Shown piece after piece: positions 1 through 8,577 of a stretch of 64,000 nucleotides of DNA; the first letter of the stretch is position 1; every line of letters starts with the position of its first letter. The stretch is from Alphaproteobacteria bacterium (GTDB lineage: Bacteria; Pseudomonadota; Alphaproteobacteria; Micavibrionales; Micavibrionaceae). A program made the translations under genes and the position numbers. The DNA is taken from assembly GCA_020445145.1 (NCBI GenBank), contig JAGRHC010000018.1, forward strand, positions 180,691 to 244,690, written 5' to 3'. Below the pieces are notes generated by a model. That model ran no database searches and was not told the DNA's origin. It worked only from the letters and a program-made list of their open reading frames with translations.

Positions 1-2
1 CA

Positions 3-416
3 GCCAAAAACGAAAGCCTCTTTTTGAAAAACGGAATAGGAGTGCTTTCCCTGTTTCCAGTCGATCAGCGTAGCGAAAAGACAAACTTCAGGGATGCACT
101 GATCGCGGATCGGGAAAAAAGCCGCCTGTACCCCATAAAGCCAAAGGAAATCCGGTTTCTGAACGAAAACTTTTTCCGTGTAACCTTTCAGGTCCCGGCA
201 GCTGCCCCGACTGGGCAATATTCAATCGAGAGTTTTTTAATTAAAAACGGAAAAATCCTTGAGCGAGATACTGAATCGCTGGCCGTTGAGCAAGTCGGTT
301 TGAATGCGTTTCTTTTTAATGCGGCAAAAGATCAGGCCGTTTTATATGCATTGTCTTGCATCGTGTTTGCGCTAGTGACCGGATGGTTTTTCAGCGCAAT
401 TCGGGTCAAGCCATAA
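3..416 (+). CDS. TIGR02186-like membrane protein, C-terminal part
   Basis: The reading frame is open from the left edge of the window, so the start is missing and only about 137 C-terminal residues are seen. The visible part has a beta-rich extracytoplasmic stretch and ends with a single hydrophobic segment (about the last 30 residues, ending FFSAIRVKP). This layout matches the alphaproteobacterial family TIGR02186, whose function is unknown and which often sits beside a TauE/SafE permease; that neighbour would lie upstream, outside the window. The stress-protein gene follows after 20 bases. The family assignment is from remembered features of the C-terminus only. Confidence 0.7.
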   Translation, partial: AKNESLFLKNGIGVLSLFPVDQRSEKTNFRDALIADREKSRLYPIKPKEIRFLNENFFRVTFQVPAAAPTGQYSIESFLIKNGKILERDTESLAVEQVGLNAFLFNAAKDQAVLYALSCIVFALVTGWFFSAIRVKP

Positions 417-436
417 AGTTTAAGAAATAGGGAGGA

Positions 437-940
437 ATGATGCCTGCAACCCAAAACAAAAAAGCGATAGCGCCCGAAAAAACTCCGGTTTTTCTGCTTG
501 TCGTCGACGTAACTGAAGAGTTTTCAGTCGCCGTAGAATATGCCTGCGCGATTGTCGCAAAACACAGTGGCCGTCTAGCGCTTCTGAATGTGATCGAGCG
601 CAGCGCCTTTGATCACTGGCTGAATGTAGAAAATAAAATCAAAAAGGAGATGCGAGCACAGGCCGAAAGCCTGATCTGGGATGCATCCCGCCGCGTTGTC
701 GAACTCACAGGAAAAATCCCCATGATCGCCATCGAGGAGGGGGAACGTAGCGACATCATTATCGATATGATCAACCAAAATAGCAATATCGCGATGTTGA
801 TCCTCGGAGGGGAAAGTAGCGCATCCAATCCCGGCCCGCTGGTGAGCTATTTCTCAGGCAAAGGACTGTCAAAATTACGGGTTCCTTTAATGATTGTTCC
901 AGGACATTTGCATGTTTCAGATCTTGAAGCTATTTTGTAG
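437..940 (+). CDS. Universal stress protein (UspA family)
   Basis: A 167-residue single-domain protein of the UspA fold. It has the N-terminal strand (VFLLVVDVTEE), the long helix after it, and a C-terminal strand ending LMIVPG. The usual ATP-binding signature G-x2-G-x9-G-[ST] is not clearly preserved: after ILGGESS the glycine pattern is altered, so ATP binding is uncertain. The ATG at 437 is preceded by GGGAGG. It lies between the TIGR02186-like gene and the NfuA-like gene in the same direction, probably one transcription unit. Family members respond to starvation or redox stress; nothing here tells the specific role. Confidence 0.85.
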   Translation: MMPATQNKKAIAPEKTPVFLLVVDVTEEFSVAVEYACAIVAKHSGRLALLNVIERSAFDHWLNVENKIKKEMRAQAESLIWDASRRVVELTGKIPMIAIEEGERSDIIIDMINQNSNIAMLILGGESSASNPGPLVSYFSGKGLSKLRVPLMIVPGHLHVSDLEAIL

Positions 941-968
941 CCCCAAACACAAGCAAGAAGGGCACGCT

Positions 969-1535
969 ATGTTCATACAGACCGAGGAAACCCCAAACCC
1001 GGCAACCATCAAATTCATTCCCGGACAGACAATTCTGGAGAAGGGAACACTGGATTTTTCCTCACGCGCCGAAGCTGCGCGCGCGCCGCTTGCCGATCGT
1101 TTATTCAGAATCCCCGGCGTTATCCGAGTATTTCTCTCAGGAGATTTTGTCTCCGTCAGCAAGGGCGACGATACAGACTGGTCCATGCTCAAGCCCATGA
1201 TTTTAACGGCGCTCATGGAACATCTTTCCACCGGCCAACCGATCGTCGATCCGGCATTGCTGGAACAATCAAGCGCCGCAGCGCCGTCCGAAGATGAGGA
1301 TGAAATCGCAATTCAAATCAGGGAACTCCTCGATACCCGCGTAAGGCCCATGGTTGCCAGAGATGGCGGCGATATTGTGTTTGATTATTTCGAAGACGGT
1401 GTCGTCTACCTGCATATGCGCGGCGCGTGCTCAGGCTGTCCAAGCTCGACGGCGACCCTGAAAATGGGAATTGAGAACATGCTGCGCCACTTTATCCCCG
1501 AAGTGAATGAGGTCAGGGCGTCTGGAGATCTGTAG
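969..1535 (+). CDS. NifU family iron-sulfur scaffold protein (NfuA-like)
   Basis: A 188-residue protein with two domains: an N-terminal Nfu_N/scaffold domain (starts MFIQTEETPNPATIKFIPG) and a C-terminal NifU domain with the cluster-binding C-x2-C motif in GACSGCPSS. Such proteins assemble and deliver [4Fe-4S] clusters in the cytoplasm. An upstream in-frame ATG at 894 exists but would overlap the stress gene. The ATG at 969 follows GAAGGG and gives the exact family N-terminus, so it is preferred. The 3' end overlaps the convergent deacetylase gene by 23 bases. Confidence 0.93.
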   Translation: MFIQTEETPNPATIKFIPGQTILEKGTLDFSSRAEAARAPLADRLFRIPGVIRVFLSGDFVSVSKGDDTDWSMLKPMILTALMEHLSTGQPIVDPALLEQSSAAAPSEDEDEIAIQIRELLDTRVRPMVARDGGDIVFDYFEDGVVYLHMRGACSGCPSSTATLKMGIENMLRHFIPEVNEVRASGDL

Positions 1536-2625
1536 GGTCCTCGGCATTAGATTCTCCGCGCGGCGGCGTAAGCAAAAAACCAAGCCAGCGCGCACGAATG
1601 TCATTCATCTCATCCGAACCCTCATCATCGACAGATGTCGCCGGAAGGGTACAGTTCACACGAGTCCGCTCAAACCTCACGGGAGAAGAGAGACGCACTT
1701 CAACACGCGTCTCCCCCAAAACTTCAATCTCAGGCCTGCTTTGCCCCGATACGAAACAGGAAAGTTTAGGCAACTCTTCTTCAAGCGGCTTGCTGACATT
1801 AAATCCAATGAGGGGAAGTTCCTCCCCTGTATCCGTCACACCCGGAGTAATATTGCTCGCAGGGAGCGGTAGGCTCGTGCTGACAAAACGAAAATGCGGG
1901 ATATCGCCATAAGCCGCAGTCATCGTAAAACGTGGCAGAGCATAAAAGTCGCTTCCCCCATAAGCGCTGCCAGATTGTTGGGTAAGGGCAGCCCGGAAAC
2001 CATTCGTCTTCACAAGGTCCTTATAACGGCCATCATACTCCCCGAACGGATAAGCAAAATATAGTGGCTCCTTATCCAGATGATTGCGATAAGCAACTTT
2101 TCCCCGATTAAGCTGCTTGAGGATCTCCGTATCGCCAAACCCCGAAAGCCGGACATATTGAGCCGGATGAAGGCCGAGCGTAACAAGAGGATTGCGCGAA
2201 AGCTTTGCAAGGTCGGCCCATTCGAGGTAATCCGTATCACCGTTATCCGCCATGTCACTGGAGAAGAAAATCGTAAAGGGCAGCTTGCGGGCCTCCAGAA
2301 CGGGTACCGCCTGCTCTAAAATAGATCTATAGCCGCCATCAAAAGTAATCACGACACTATGTGGTGGAAGAATTTCTCCCCTATCCAGAGCATCGATCAA
2401 AGAGGGGAGGGAGAGAACATGGTACCCACCGCCGGAAAGCTCGTCGATCTGGGCAAGGAACTGGTCTGTCCTTAAATTCGTCTCAGGGGCGTAATCTTCA
2501 CCAATCCTGCTATAGGAAAAAATGACGGCACTGCTCCTGTCTTCCGGAAGTTCCTGAGCGGATACAGCAGACACACAGAAAAAACACGCAATTGCATAGG
2601 CATATAAAGCCGCCGCCCTGTACAT
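1513..2625 (-). CDS. Polysaccharide deacetylase family protein with degenerate active site
   Basis: A 370-residue secreted protein. A signal peptide occupies residues 1-23 (hydrophobic core, cleavage near VSA-QE). A NodB-homology domain follows to about residue 250, then an extra beta-rich C-terminal region. Active NodB enzymes carry TFDDG and HxxxH, which hold the metal. Here the first motif is TFDGG (residues 94-98), so the metal-binding second Asp is Gly, and the second motif reads HPAQY (153-157), so one His is gone. The protein may bind a glycan without deacetylating it. It is convergent with the NfuA-like gene and divergent from tsaB. Confidence 0.8.
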   Translation of the reverse strand: MYRAAALYAYAIACFFCVSAVSAQELPEDRSSAVIFSYSRIGEDYAPETNLRTDQFLAQIDELSGGGYHVLSLPSLIDALDRGEILPPHSVVITFDGGYRSILEQAVPVLEARKLPFTIFFSSDMADNGDTDYLEWADLAKLSRNPLVTLGLHPAQYVRLSGFGDTEILKQLNRGKVAYRNHLDKEPLYFAYPFGEYDGRYKDLVKTNGFRAALTQQSGSAYGGSDFYALPRFTMTAAYGDIPHFRFVSTSLPLPASNITPGVTDTGEELPLIGFNVSKPLEEELPKLSCFVSGQSRPEIEVLGETRVEVRLSSPVRFERTRVNCTLPATSVDDEGSDEMNDIRARWLGFLLTPPRGESNAEDPTDLQTP

Positions 2626-2688
2626 TCACTCCCCTTTCGATTATGTAGAGGACTATAACGGATTTTCAGGCGGGGTCGAAACAAAATC

Positions 2689-3408
2689 GTGCGTAAAGAC
2701 AAAGAGTTGACGATATTAGCGCTCGATACGGCGATGAATGCTTGCAGCGCGGGGATATGGCGGAACGGCGCCGGTATGTTGGCAAGCCAAAGCGAGCCCA
2801 TGCTACGAGGGCATGCCGAGGCTCTTCTGCCGATCACGGAATTAGTCCTCAACGAAGCAAGTTTACAGTACAGCGATTTAGATGCCATCGCCGTAACGAG
2901 AGGGCCGGGCGCTTTTACAGGGCTCCGCATCGGTCTTTCAACGGCAAAAGCCTTTGGTTTGGCGCTGGACATTCCGGTATGCGGCGTGACCACCTTTGAA
3001 GCGTTGATGGAAACAGACAAACAAAACGGGCTTTGCCATGACCATGAATATATCGCTGTCCTGATAGAAACCAAACGCGACGATTTCTATGCGCAAATCT
3101 TCTCACCTGATGGTAAGCCTTGCTCAGAGGCAATGGCTGCCCCCGCCGAAGAGATAATGTCTCAAATAGAAAAAATTTCAAATAATGTGACCATTATTGG
3201 AGATGCAAATAATCGTTTTGCAGAAGTTTCCGGTCACAAAAAAAACTATGAATTTAGAAATATTTCTTACGCAAGCCCATTGGCTATCGCCACTGCAGCG
3301 TGTAAAAAAATTATAAGTAAAAATACTCCAATATCTGTAGAGCCACTATATATTCGGCCGCCAGATGTAAGTCTGCCAAAAACAGAACGCAGAATGATAG
3401 GGAGTTGA
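2689..3408 (+). CDS. tsaB: tRNA threonylcarbamoyladenosine biosynthesis protein TsaB
   Basis: A 239-residue ASKHA-fold protein. It has the N-terminal LALDTAMNACSAGIW strand-loop and the TsaB hallmark RGPGAFTGLRIGLSTAK at about residues 67-83. TsaB is the non-catalytic partner that activates TsaD in making t6A37 on ANN-decoding tRNAs. The chosen start is a GTG at 2689; a TTG at 2707 is possible. The C-terminal third is AT-richer and less conserved. The rimI acetyltransferase that often follows tsaB in related genomes is absent, and mucR is next. Confidence 0.93.
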   Translation: MRKDKELTILALDTAMNACSAGIWRNGAGMLASQSEPMLRGHAEALLPITELVLNEASLQYSDLDAIAVTRGPGAFTGLRIGLSTAKAFGLALDIPVCGVTTFEALMETDKQNGLCHDHEYIAVLIETKRDDFYAQIFSPDGKPCSEAMAAPAEEIMSQIEKISNNVTIIGDANNRFAEVSGHKKNYEFRNISYASPLAIATAACKKIISKNTPISVEPLYIRPPDVSLPKTERRMIGS

Positions 3409-3452
3409 TTTTAATGAATAAAAAATAGGAGTAAAAATATATTATATTTTAC

Positions 3453-3480
3453 TTGAGATTGCATTCGATCTGTGTATTTT
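3453..3480 (+). promoter_or_regulatory. Candidate sigma70 promoter of mucR
   Basis: TTGAGA (3453-3458), 16-base spacer, TATTTT (3475-3480), in an AT-rich gap of 141 bases between tsaB and mucR. MucR proteins bind AT-rich DNA and commonly repress their own genes, so this region is also a plausible autoregulatory site. This is inferred from base pattern only. Confidence 0.4.
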
Positions 3481-3549
3481 CAAGATACATTAGAAAAATG
3501 TACCTCTATGTTTATTAAGCAAATCAAGAGTAGTGAAAAGGTTGAAATT

Positions 3550-3963
3550 ATGAGCAGCAACGATCAAACAAGCCGTGAAGATTTATTGTCATGTACCACC
3601 GAAATCGTTTCGGCATATGTCGCCAACAATTCAATGCCGACAGGCGACATTCCGGGGTTGATCGAACTTGTTTTTAAGACCCTTTCAAATGTGAATGCAG
3701 AAGGCGGACCGGTGTCCGTAGACCGTCCTCAGCCTGCCGTTCCGATTAAGCGCTCGATCACGCCGGATTACCTGATCTGCCTTGAAGACGGCAAAAAGCT
3801 CAAAATGCTGAAACGTCACCTGAAAACAGCGTACAACATGACGCCGGAAGAATACCGCGAGCGTTGGGGCTTGCCGGCAGACTATCCGATGGTCGCGCCA
3901 AACTATGCCGCCCGTAGAAGCCGACTGGCAAAAGACATCGGTTTGGGAACAAAGGGGCGATAG
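3550..3963 (+). CDS. mucR: MucR/Ros family transcriptional regulator
   Basis: A 137-residue protein with the full MucR layout: an N-terminal oligomerisation region (about 1-55), a prokaryotic zinc-finger region starting at C77, and the conserved tail ERWGLPADYPMVAPNYA. In Ros the zinc ligands are C-x2-C-x9-H-x4-H, and in many MucR proteins the second Cys is Asp. Here C77, D80 and H90 are present, but the positions of the fourth ligand are A94 and Y95, so zinc binding may be weak or absent. The ATG at 3550 gives the family N-terminus; an in-frame start at 3472 would add an unrelated 26 residues. MucR proteins act as global H-NS-like regulators. Confidence 0.92.
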   Translation: MSSNDQTSREDLLSCTTEIVSAYVANNSMPTGDIPGLIELVFKTLSNVNAEGGPVSVDRPQPAVPIKRSITPDYLICLEDGKKLKMLKRHLKTAYNMTPEEYRERWGLPADYPMVAPNYAARRSRLAKDIGLGTKGR

Positions 3964-3966
3964 GAA

Positions 3967-4794
3967 TCAGGCGTTAAGCGCTTTTCCCCGTTTCTCTGCT
4001 GCCTCCAAGGCCCTGTTAAAGACATCCTGTAAGGAGCCATCCATAAGAACATCAAGTGCCGCCTGCGTGGTACCACCGGGGCTTGTGACATTGATGCGCA
4101 GTTGCTCAGCGCTGACCTCGGGCGCCGTCTCGGCAAGCGCGGCGCTCCCAATAACAGTCTGGCGCGCAAGAGCCATCGCCATATCAGGTGAAAGTCCAAG
4201 TTTTTCCCCCGCTTTGGCTAAAGTTTCAATCAGCAGAAAGACATAAGCCGGCCCACTGCCCGAAAGGGCCGTCACGGCGTCCATAAGGGATTCATCGCCG
4301 ATCCAGCGCAAAAGCCCGGCTGCGCAGAGTAACGCATCGCACATGTCCCGTTGTGCCGATTGAACCGGAATATTGGCAACAGCAACGCTCATCCCCTTAC
4401 CAATCGCAGCTGGGGTATTCGGCATAACCCGAACAATCGGCTGCGCTCCTCCAAAAAGCCCTTCAAGCGTCTGTAAAGTTTTGCCAGCGGCGATGGATAA
4501 GATTAATGTTTTTTTATAGGGAGTTAAATCAATTTCCTTAGAAACTTGATCAAGAATTTGTGGCTTTACGGCAAGCACAACAACATCCGGCTCAAATCCA
4601 AAATCTTGAGAGATTTCGGCGGAATGTGAAATTCTGGGGTCATCCTGAAAAACATCCGGCAGCCCACCCGGATCAAGAACCAAAACACGCGCAACCAGAT
4701 CACGCGCAAGCCATCCTTCAAGCAAAGCACGCCCCATCTTCCCGCACCCGGCAAGGACAATCGAATAGCCGGATGAAGAAGTTTGATCAGCCAT
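3967..4794 (-). CDS. proC: Pyrroline-5-carboxylate reductase
   Basis: A 275-residue enzyme of the usual length. It reduces 1-pyrroline-5-carboxylate to L-proline with NAD(P)H, the last step of proline synthesis. The Rossmann motif is LAGCGKMGRALLEGW near the N-terminus. The C-terminal dimerisation domain carries the family signature ending in ITSPGGTTQAAL-type sequence, here NVTSPGGTTQAALDVL. It is convergent with mucR with only 3 bases between stop codons. It sits downstream of the YbjN and ubiK genes on the same strand, a gene order common in alphaproteobacteria. Confidence 0.96.
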   Translation of the reverse strand: MADQTSSSGYSIVLAGCGKMGRALLEGWLARDLVARVLVLDPGGLPDVFQDDPRISHSAEISQDFGFEPDVVVLAVKPQILDQVSKEIDLTPYKKTLILSIAAGKTLQTLEGLFGGAQPIVRVMPNTPAAIGKGMSVAVANIPVQSAQRDMCDALLCAAGLLRWIGDESLMDAVTALSGSGPAYVFLLIETLAKAGEKLGLSPDMAMALARQTVIGSAALAETAPEVSAEQLRINVTSPGGTTQAALDVLMDGSLQDVFNRALEAAEKRGKALNA

Positions 4795-4811
4795 GGAAGA
4801 AAAATCCTCTT

Positions 4812-5321
4812 TTAGGACCTGCCGGCGGTATCCATCAAGGCAAGGGATAGATGCTCAGCCAGAGCGCCGTCCTCTTGGGACAGAATATGGAAGACCGGAT
4901 AATAGCGCTCGCACTGCGCGAGGGAAATATCAACGAGATCTTCAATCTTTTCGCTATGGGCGTTCGCATCCGCGCCTTTGAACAAGCAGGTCTGGCGGAA
5001 GCTCGGCGTGAAATTCTCGCGGGAAATCTCGAAATGCCCAAGCCACAGAGCCGTGTTAATGTCCATCAAAACCGCACTGGAAATCGCGAGGTTGTCTTTG
5101 CTAAGCTCCAGTTCATACTGGCAGCAATATTGAAGCGCACCCATATTTTCCTGCCAAATGAAAAACAGGCGGTATGCGCAGGATTTTCCGGCAACACGGA
5201 CCACAAGCTGATCGCTATCCATGCGGTCATACGTCCAATTATTACCGCTCAGGATTTCTTCTACACTATCCAGAGGATTGGGCAGATCGTCATAAAATTC
5301 GCTATCGCTTTGTATATCCAT
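4812..5321 (-). CDS. YbjN domain-containing protein
   Basis: A 169-residue cytoplasmic protein with the YbjN fold, related to type III secretion chaperones. Visible features are the acidic N-terminus, the motif GNNWTYDRMDSDQL and the later alternation of strands and helices typical of the family. The biochemical role of YbjN proteins is unsettled; some affect motility and stress tolerance. It lies 17 bases upstream of proC and 48 bases downstream of ubiK, so it is probably cotranscribed with both. Confidence 0.85.
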   Translation of the reverse strand: MDIQSDSEFYDDLPNPLDSVEEILSGNNWTYDRMDSDQLVVRVAGKSCAYRLFFIWQENMGALQYCCQYELELSKDNLAISSAVLMDINTALWLGHFEISRENFTPSFRQTCLFKGADANAHSEKIEDLVDISLAQCERYYPVFHILSQEDGALAEHLSLALMDTAGRS

Positions 5322-5369
5322 TATATGTCCTGATTGGTAAGAGACGTTAAACCGTGGAATTTAGAAAAC

Positions 5370-5639
5370 TCAGACCTTTTTCTTCTTGGCAGAACCCTCT
5401 GCCTGTTTCTCAAGAGCCGAAACGCGCTTCTCAAGCGCATCCTGAACCTCTCTTGCCTTGATGAGCAAGGCCTCAAGCCGCTCAAAATCTTCGCGTGGCA
5501 CAAGATCCATGCGCGTCGCAAGATCATCGACGCGTGTGCGCAAAGACTCACGCGCCTGCCGCCCGGCATCACTCACGAACCCGGCCGCTTCACCTGCGAT
5601 ACGCGCAACATCATCAAGAATTTTTTCTCTTGTGCTCAT
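5370..5639 (-). CDS. ubiK: UbiK family accessory factor (BMFP domain)
   Basis: An 89-residue, mostly helical protein of the BMFP/UbiK family. An amphipathic N-terminal helix (MSTREKILDDVARIAGEA) is followed by the conserved MDLVPREDFERLEALLIKAR and a coiled-coil trimerisation helix, then a lysine-rich end (KKKKV). In other bacteria UbiK is an accessory factor for ubiquinone synthesis and binds lipids. It is divergent from lgt and leads the ubiK-ybjN-proC run. Confidence 0.88.
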   Translation of the reverse strand: MSTREKILDDVARIAGEAAGFVSDAGRQARESLRTRVDDLATRMDLVPREDFERLEALLIKAREVQDALEKRVSALEKQAEGSAKKKKV

Positions 5640-5780
5640 AAAGACTCTGCCCGGTCATATTTAAGATGATGGCTCTTCTAGCACGTTGCAAAAATCAGAG
5701 CAAGAAATAGTGGAGAATTTTTGTGAAGATCCTCGTGTATAAAATTGACGTTACGCATTTTTCTTTTTAAAAGGAGCAAC

Positions 5781-6617
5781 ATGGCTTTGCAATTTCCAGA
5801 GATAAGTCCCTTTGTTTTCCAGATCGGTGGTTTTGGCGTGCGCTGGTACGCGCTGGCATATCTGGCCGGTTTCATACTCGGCTGGCGCTACAGCCTGTCT
5901 CTCGCAGCAAAAGATGAGGAAGAGGGCACCGCATCCAATAGTCCAACGCGAACACATATTGATGATTTTCTGAGTTGGGCCATCGTCGGGGTTTTGCTGG
6001 GCGGGCGTCTCGGCTATGTCTTTTTCTACCAACCGTCATTTTTTATGGCGAACCCGCTCGAGATTATAAAAATATGGCACGGCGGCATGTCTTTCCATGG
6101 CGGCGCACTGGGCGTGATTACAGCGATGATCCTCTTTAGCCACTTTCGAAAAGTCTCCCTGTTCAGGCTGTCGGATATCATCTGCGCCGCAGTCCCGATC
6201 GGCCTGTTCTTTGGAAGACTGGCGAATTTCGTCAACGCAGAATTATACGGACGGGTCACAACCGTGCCATGGGGCATGATTTTCCCGGGACAAACGCTTC
6301 CGCGCCACCCCAGCCAGATTTATGAGGCCTTGCTCGAAGGTCTGGTTCTATTTGGTGTTCTGGCCATCCTGATACGCAAGCCTGCCTTCAAAGATCGCCC
6401 CGGCTTTATTTCAGGCGCATTCCTTTTTGGATATGGCATGATGCGCGGATTGGTGGAATTCGTCCGCGAGCCGGACTCCTATCTCGGCCTTTTCGCGGGC
6501 TGGATATCCATGGGGCAGATCCTATGTCTGCCGATGATCCTTGTCGGCGCAGCCCTGATGGTCTTCGTCAGCCGAAAAGGCATGGTGTTAAGCGCGCCGG
6601 CAAAAACGAATGCCTAA
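5781..6617 (+). CDS. lgt: Prolipoprotein diacylglyceryl transferase
   Basis: A 278-residue integral membrane enzyme with about seven membrane segments. It transfers diacylglycerol from phosphatidylglycerol to the lipobox cysteine, the first step of lipoprotein maturation. The Lgt signature is present as GRLANFVNAELYGRVT, and the essential region with PRHPSQIYEALLEG follows. The ATG at 5781 is preceded by AAGGAG at a good distance; an in-frame ATG at 5745 would add 12 residues without a ribosome site. It overlaps midA by 8 bases. Several putative lipoproteins in this window (26331, 28493) would be substrates. Confidence 0.96.
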   Translation: MALQFPEISPFVFQIGGFGVRWYALAYLAGFILGWRYSLSLAAKDEEEGTASNSPTRTHIDDFLSWAIVGVLLGGRLGYVFFYQPSFFMANPLEIIKIWHGGMSFHGGALGVITAMILFSHFRKVSLFRLSDIICAAVPIGLFFGRLANFVNAELYGRVTTVPWGMIFPGQTLPRHPSQIYEALLEGLVLFGVLAILIRKPAFKDRPGFISGAFLFGYGMMRGLVEFVREPDSYLGLFAGWISMGQILCLPMILVGAALMVFVSRKGMVLSAPAKTNA

Positions 6618-7689
6618 TCCTCTGGAAGAAATCCTGAAGCAGAAAATCCGCAAGGACGGCCCCGTTGATATTGCAACATTCATGACGCTGGCCCTCACGC
6701 ACCCGGAGCACGGATACTATATAAAACGCGATCCGCTGGGGCAGGGTGGTGATTTCACAACCGCCCCGGAAATATCCCAGATGTTCGGCGAACTCATCGG
6801 GGCATGGCTCGCCGATATGTGGTTCAAATTTGACACCCCGAAATCAATATCCCTGATCGAGTGCGGGCCGGGAAGAGGCACGTTGATGTCCGATATTCTG
6901 CGCGCAACCAGACATATAGGCGGGTTCCACGATGCCCTGCAGGTTCACATGGTTGAGGCAGGAACAATCCTGCGCGAAAAACAAAAACAGATATTGAAGG
7001 ATTACACCTTTATATCATGGCAAGAATCTCTCGAGACAATCGATCCGGGGCAGGGACAAACCTTGATCGTCTGCAACGAATTCCTTGATGCACTGCCAAT
7101 TCGCCAGTTGTCCCAGAGGCAAGGAGAATGGTTGGAACGGAAAATAGGACTGGACCATAACAACGCGTTGACGTTTGTCTTCGAAACTGCGGAGAAGGAC
7201 CTTCTGGAATATTTACCAACAATAACCAGCGCAAACAGTGTCTATGAAATTTCCCCTGCGAGTATCGACTTTGTGAAAACCTGTAGTGCAAAGTTAAAGG
7301 AAAACGGTGGCGCAGCACTTTTTATAGACTATGGCTACGAAAAACGGGCATCAGGCGACACGCTTCAGGCGGTGCAGGCCCATAAATACGCAGATATCTT
7401 GAAAGATATAGGAAACAATGACCTCACTGCCCATGTTGATTTTGAAGCGATAATACAGGCCGCGGACGATGCGGGCGCCAAGACATTCGGTATTGTTCCC
7501 CAAGGCGAATTTTTGAAGCGTCTCGGCATAATCGAACGCGCCGAAAAGCTCCAGAACAGCCCGAAGGCAGATAAAGCGGCGCTACGCTCACAACTTCACC
7601 GCTTGACGGCGCCGCAAGAAATGGGGACTTTGTTCAAAGTAACAGGATTTGGATATGACGATAAAAACATCAAGCCTGCCGGATTCTAA
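6610..7689 (+). CDS. SAM-dependent methyltransferase, MidA/NDUFAF7 family
   Basis: A 359-residue class I methyltransferase of the DUF185 family. The SAM-binding motif is ECGPGRGTLMSDILRA near residue 78, preceded by GDFTTAPEISQMFGEL, which is diagnostic for the family. The mitochondrial relative NDUFAF7 methylates an arginine of complex I subunit NDUFS2. The bacterial substrate is not established, though a respiratory target is often proposed. It overlaps lgt upstream and pgeF downstream, and lgt-midA-pgeF is a recurring alphaproteobacterial block. Confidence 0.9.
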   Translation: MPNPLEEILKQKIRKDGPVDIATFMTLALTHPEHGYYIKRDPLGQGGDFTTAPEISQMFGELIGAWLADMWFKFDTPKSISLIECGPGRGTLMSDILRATRHIGGFHDALQVHMVEAGTILREKQKQILKDYTFISWQESLETIDPGQGQTLIVCNEFLDALPIRQLSQRQGEWLERKIGLDHNNALTFVFETAEKDLLEYLPTITSANSVYEISPASIDFVKTCSAKLKENGGAALFIDYGYEKRASGDTLQAVQAHKYADILKDIGNNDLTAHVDFEAIIQAADDAGAKTFGIVPQGEFLKRLGIIERAEKLQNSPKADKAALRSQLHRLTAPQEMGTLFKVTGFGYDDKNIKPAGF

Positions 7690-8485
7690 TCCGCCACACA
7701 TAAGTGCGAAAGCCATAGAGCACCCCGATATCTTTAATGGATTCTTTGGCCGCAAAGGCGGCATAAGTGATGACGTCTATAGGTCATTAAACTGCGGCCT
7801 TGGCTCGGATGATGAGCCGGATAATATCGCCAGGAACCGAGCGCTGGTCGCAAAAGCCTCCGGTGTATCACCTGAAAACCTGATTTCTCTCTATCAGGTC
7901 CACAGCGCGCAATGCATCACGGTTACAAAGATCTGGCCAAATGACGAGCAACGTCCAAAGGCCGACGCCTTTGTAACGGATCAAACAGGAGCCGCGCTCG
8001 GTATTCTAACAGCCGACTGCGCTCCGGTATTGTTCGCAGGGCAAAAGGAAAACGGCGCCCCGGTGATTGGTGCCGCGCACGCTGGCTGGCGCGGTGCAAT
8101 CAGCGGCGTACTCGAACAAACCGTAACGGCGATGCAAAACCTCGGAGCGCAACCCGAAACACTCAGCGCCTGCGTCGGTCCATGCATCGGCAAAGCCTCG
8201 TACGAAGTCAGTCAAGATTTCATCATACCCTTTCTTGAGGAGAATGATGAAAGCGAAAGATTCTTCCATCCCGCCCGCAAAGAAGGGCATGCGATGTTCG
8301 ATCTCCCTGGCTATTGCGCCTGGAGACTGGCGCGCACAGGGCTAAAAAAAATAGAAATTCTCGATCAGGACACCTGCGCCCGCGAAGAGGATTACTTTAG
8401 CTATCGCCGCGCAACACTGCGTAAAGAAAAAGATTATGCACGTCAGATTTCGGTTATCGCGATTCAACCCAAAAGCGAAAGATGA
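7655..8485 (+). CDS. pgeF: Peptidoglycan editing factor PgeF (YfiH/DUF152 family)
   Basis: A 276-residue purine-nucleoside-phosphorylase-like/multicopper-oxidase-domain family protein. The metal site residues are visible: YQVHSAQ, LTADCAPVLF and GAAHAGWRG, with the later CVGPCIGKASYEV. PgeF in other bacteria removes incorrectly placed L-Ser from peptidoglycan precursors, and family members also act on purine nucleosides. The ATG at 7655 is used; a TTG at 7649 is also possible. It overlaps midA by 35 bases. Confidence 0.92.
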   Translation: MTIKTSSLPDSNPPHISAKAIEHPDIFNGFFGRKGGISDDVYRSLNCGLGSDDEPDNIARNRALVAKASGVSPENLISLYQVHSAQCITVTKIWPNDEQRPKADAFVTDQTGAALGILTADCAPVLFAGQKENGAPVIGAAHAGWRGAISGVLEQTVTAMQNLGAQPETLSACVGPCIGKASYEVSQDFIIPFLEENDESERFFHPARKEGHAMFDLPGYCAWRLARTGLKKIEILDQDTCAREEDYFSYRRATLRKEKDYARQISVIAIQPKSER

Positions 8486-8503
8486 AATAGTAGAGGAAAC
8501 AGG

Positions 8504-8531
8504 TTGATTTCTCACTCGTTTTTCTTATAGT
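8504..8531 (+). promoter_or_regulatory. Candidate sigma70 promoter of prs
   Basis: TTGATT (8504-8509), 16-base spacer, TATAGT (8526-8531), 47 bases before the prs start codon in the 92-base gap after pgeF. Confidence 0.55.
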
Positions 8532-8577
8532 GCGCTACAGCAAAAAGCAGAAAACCTCCCGGGCAAGGATTTTTCTA

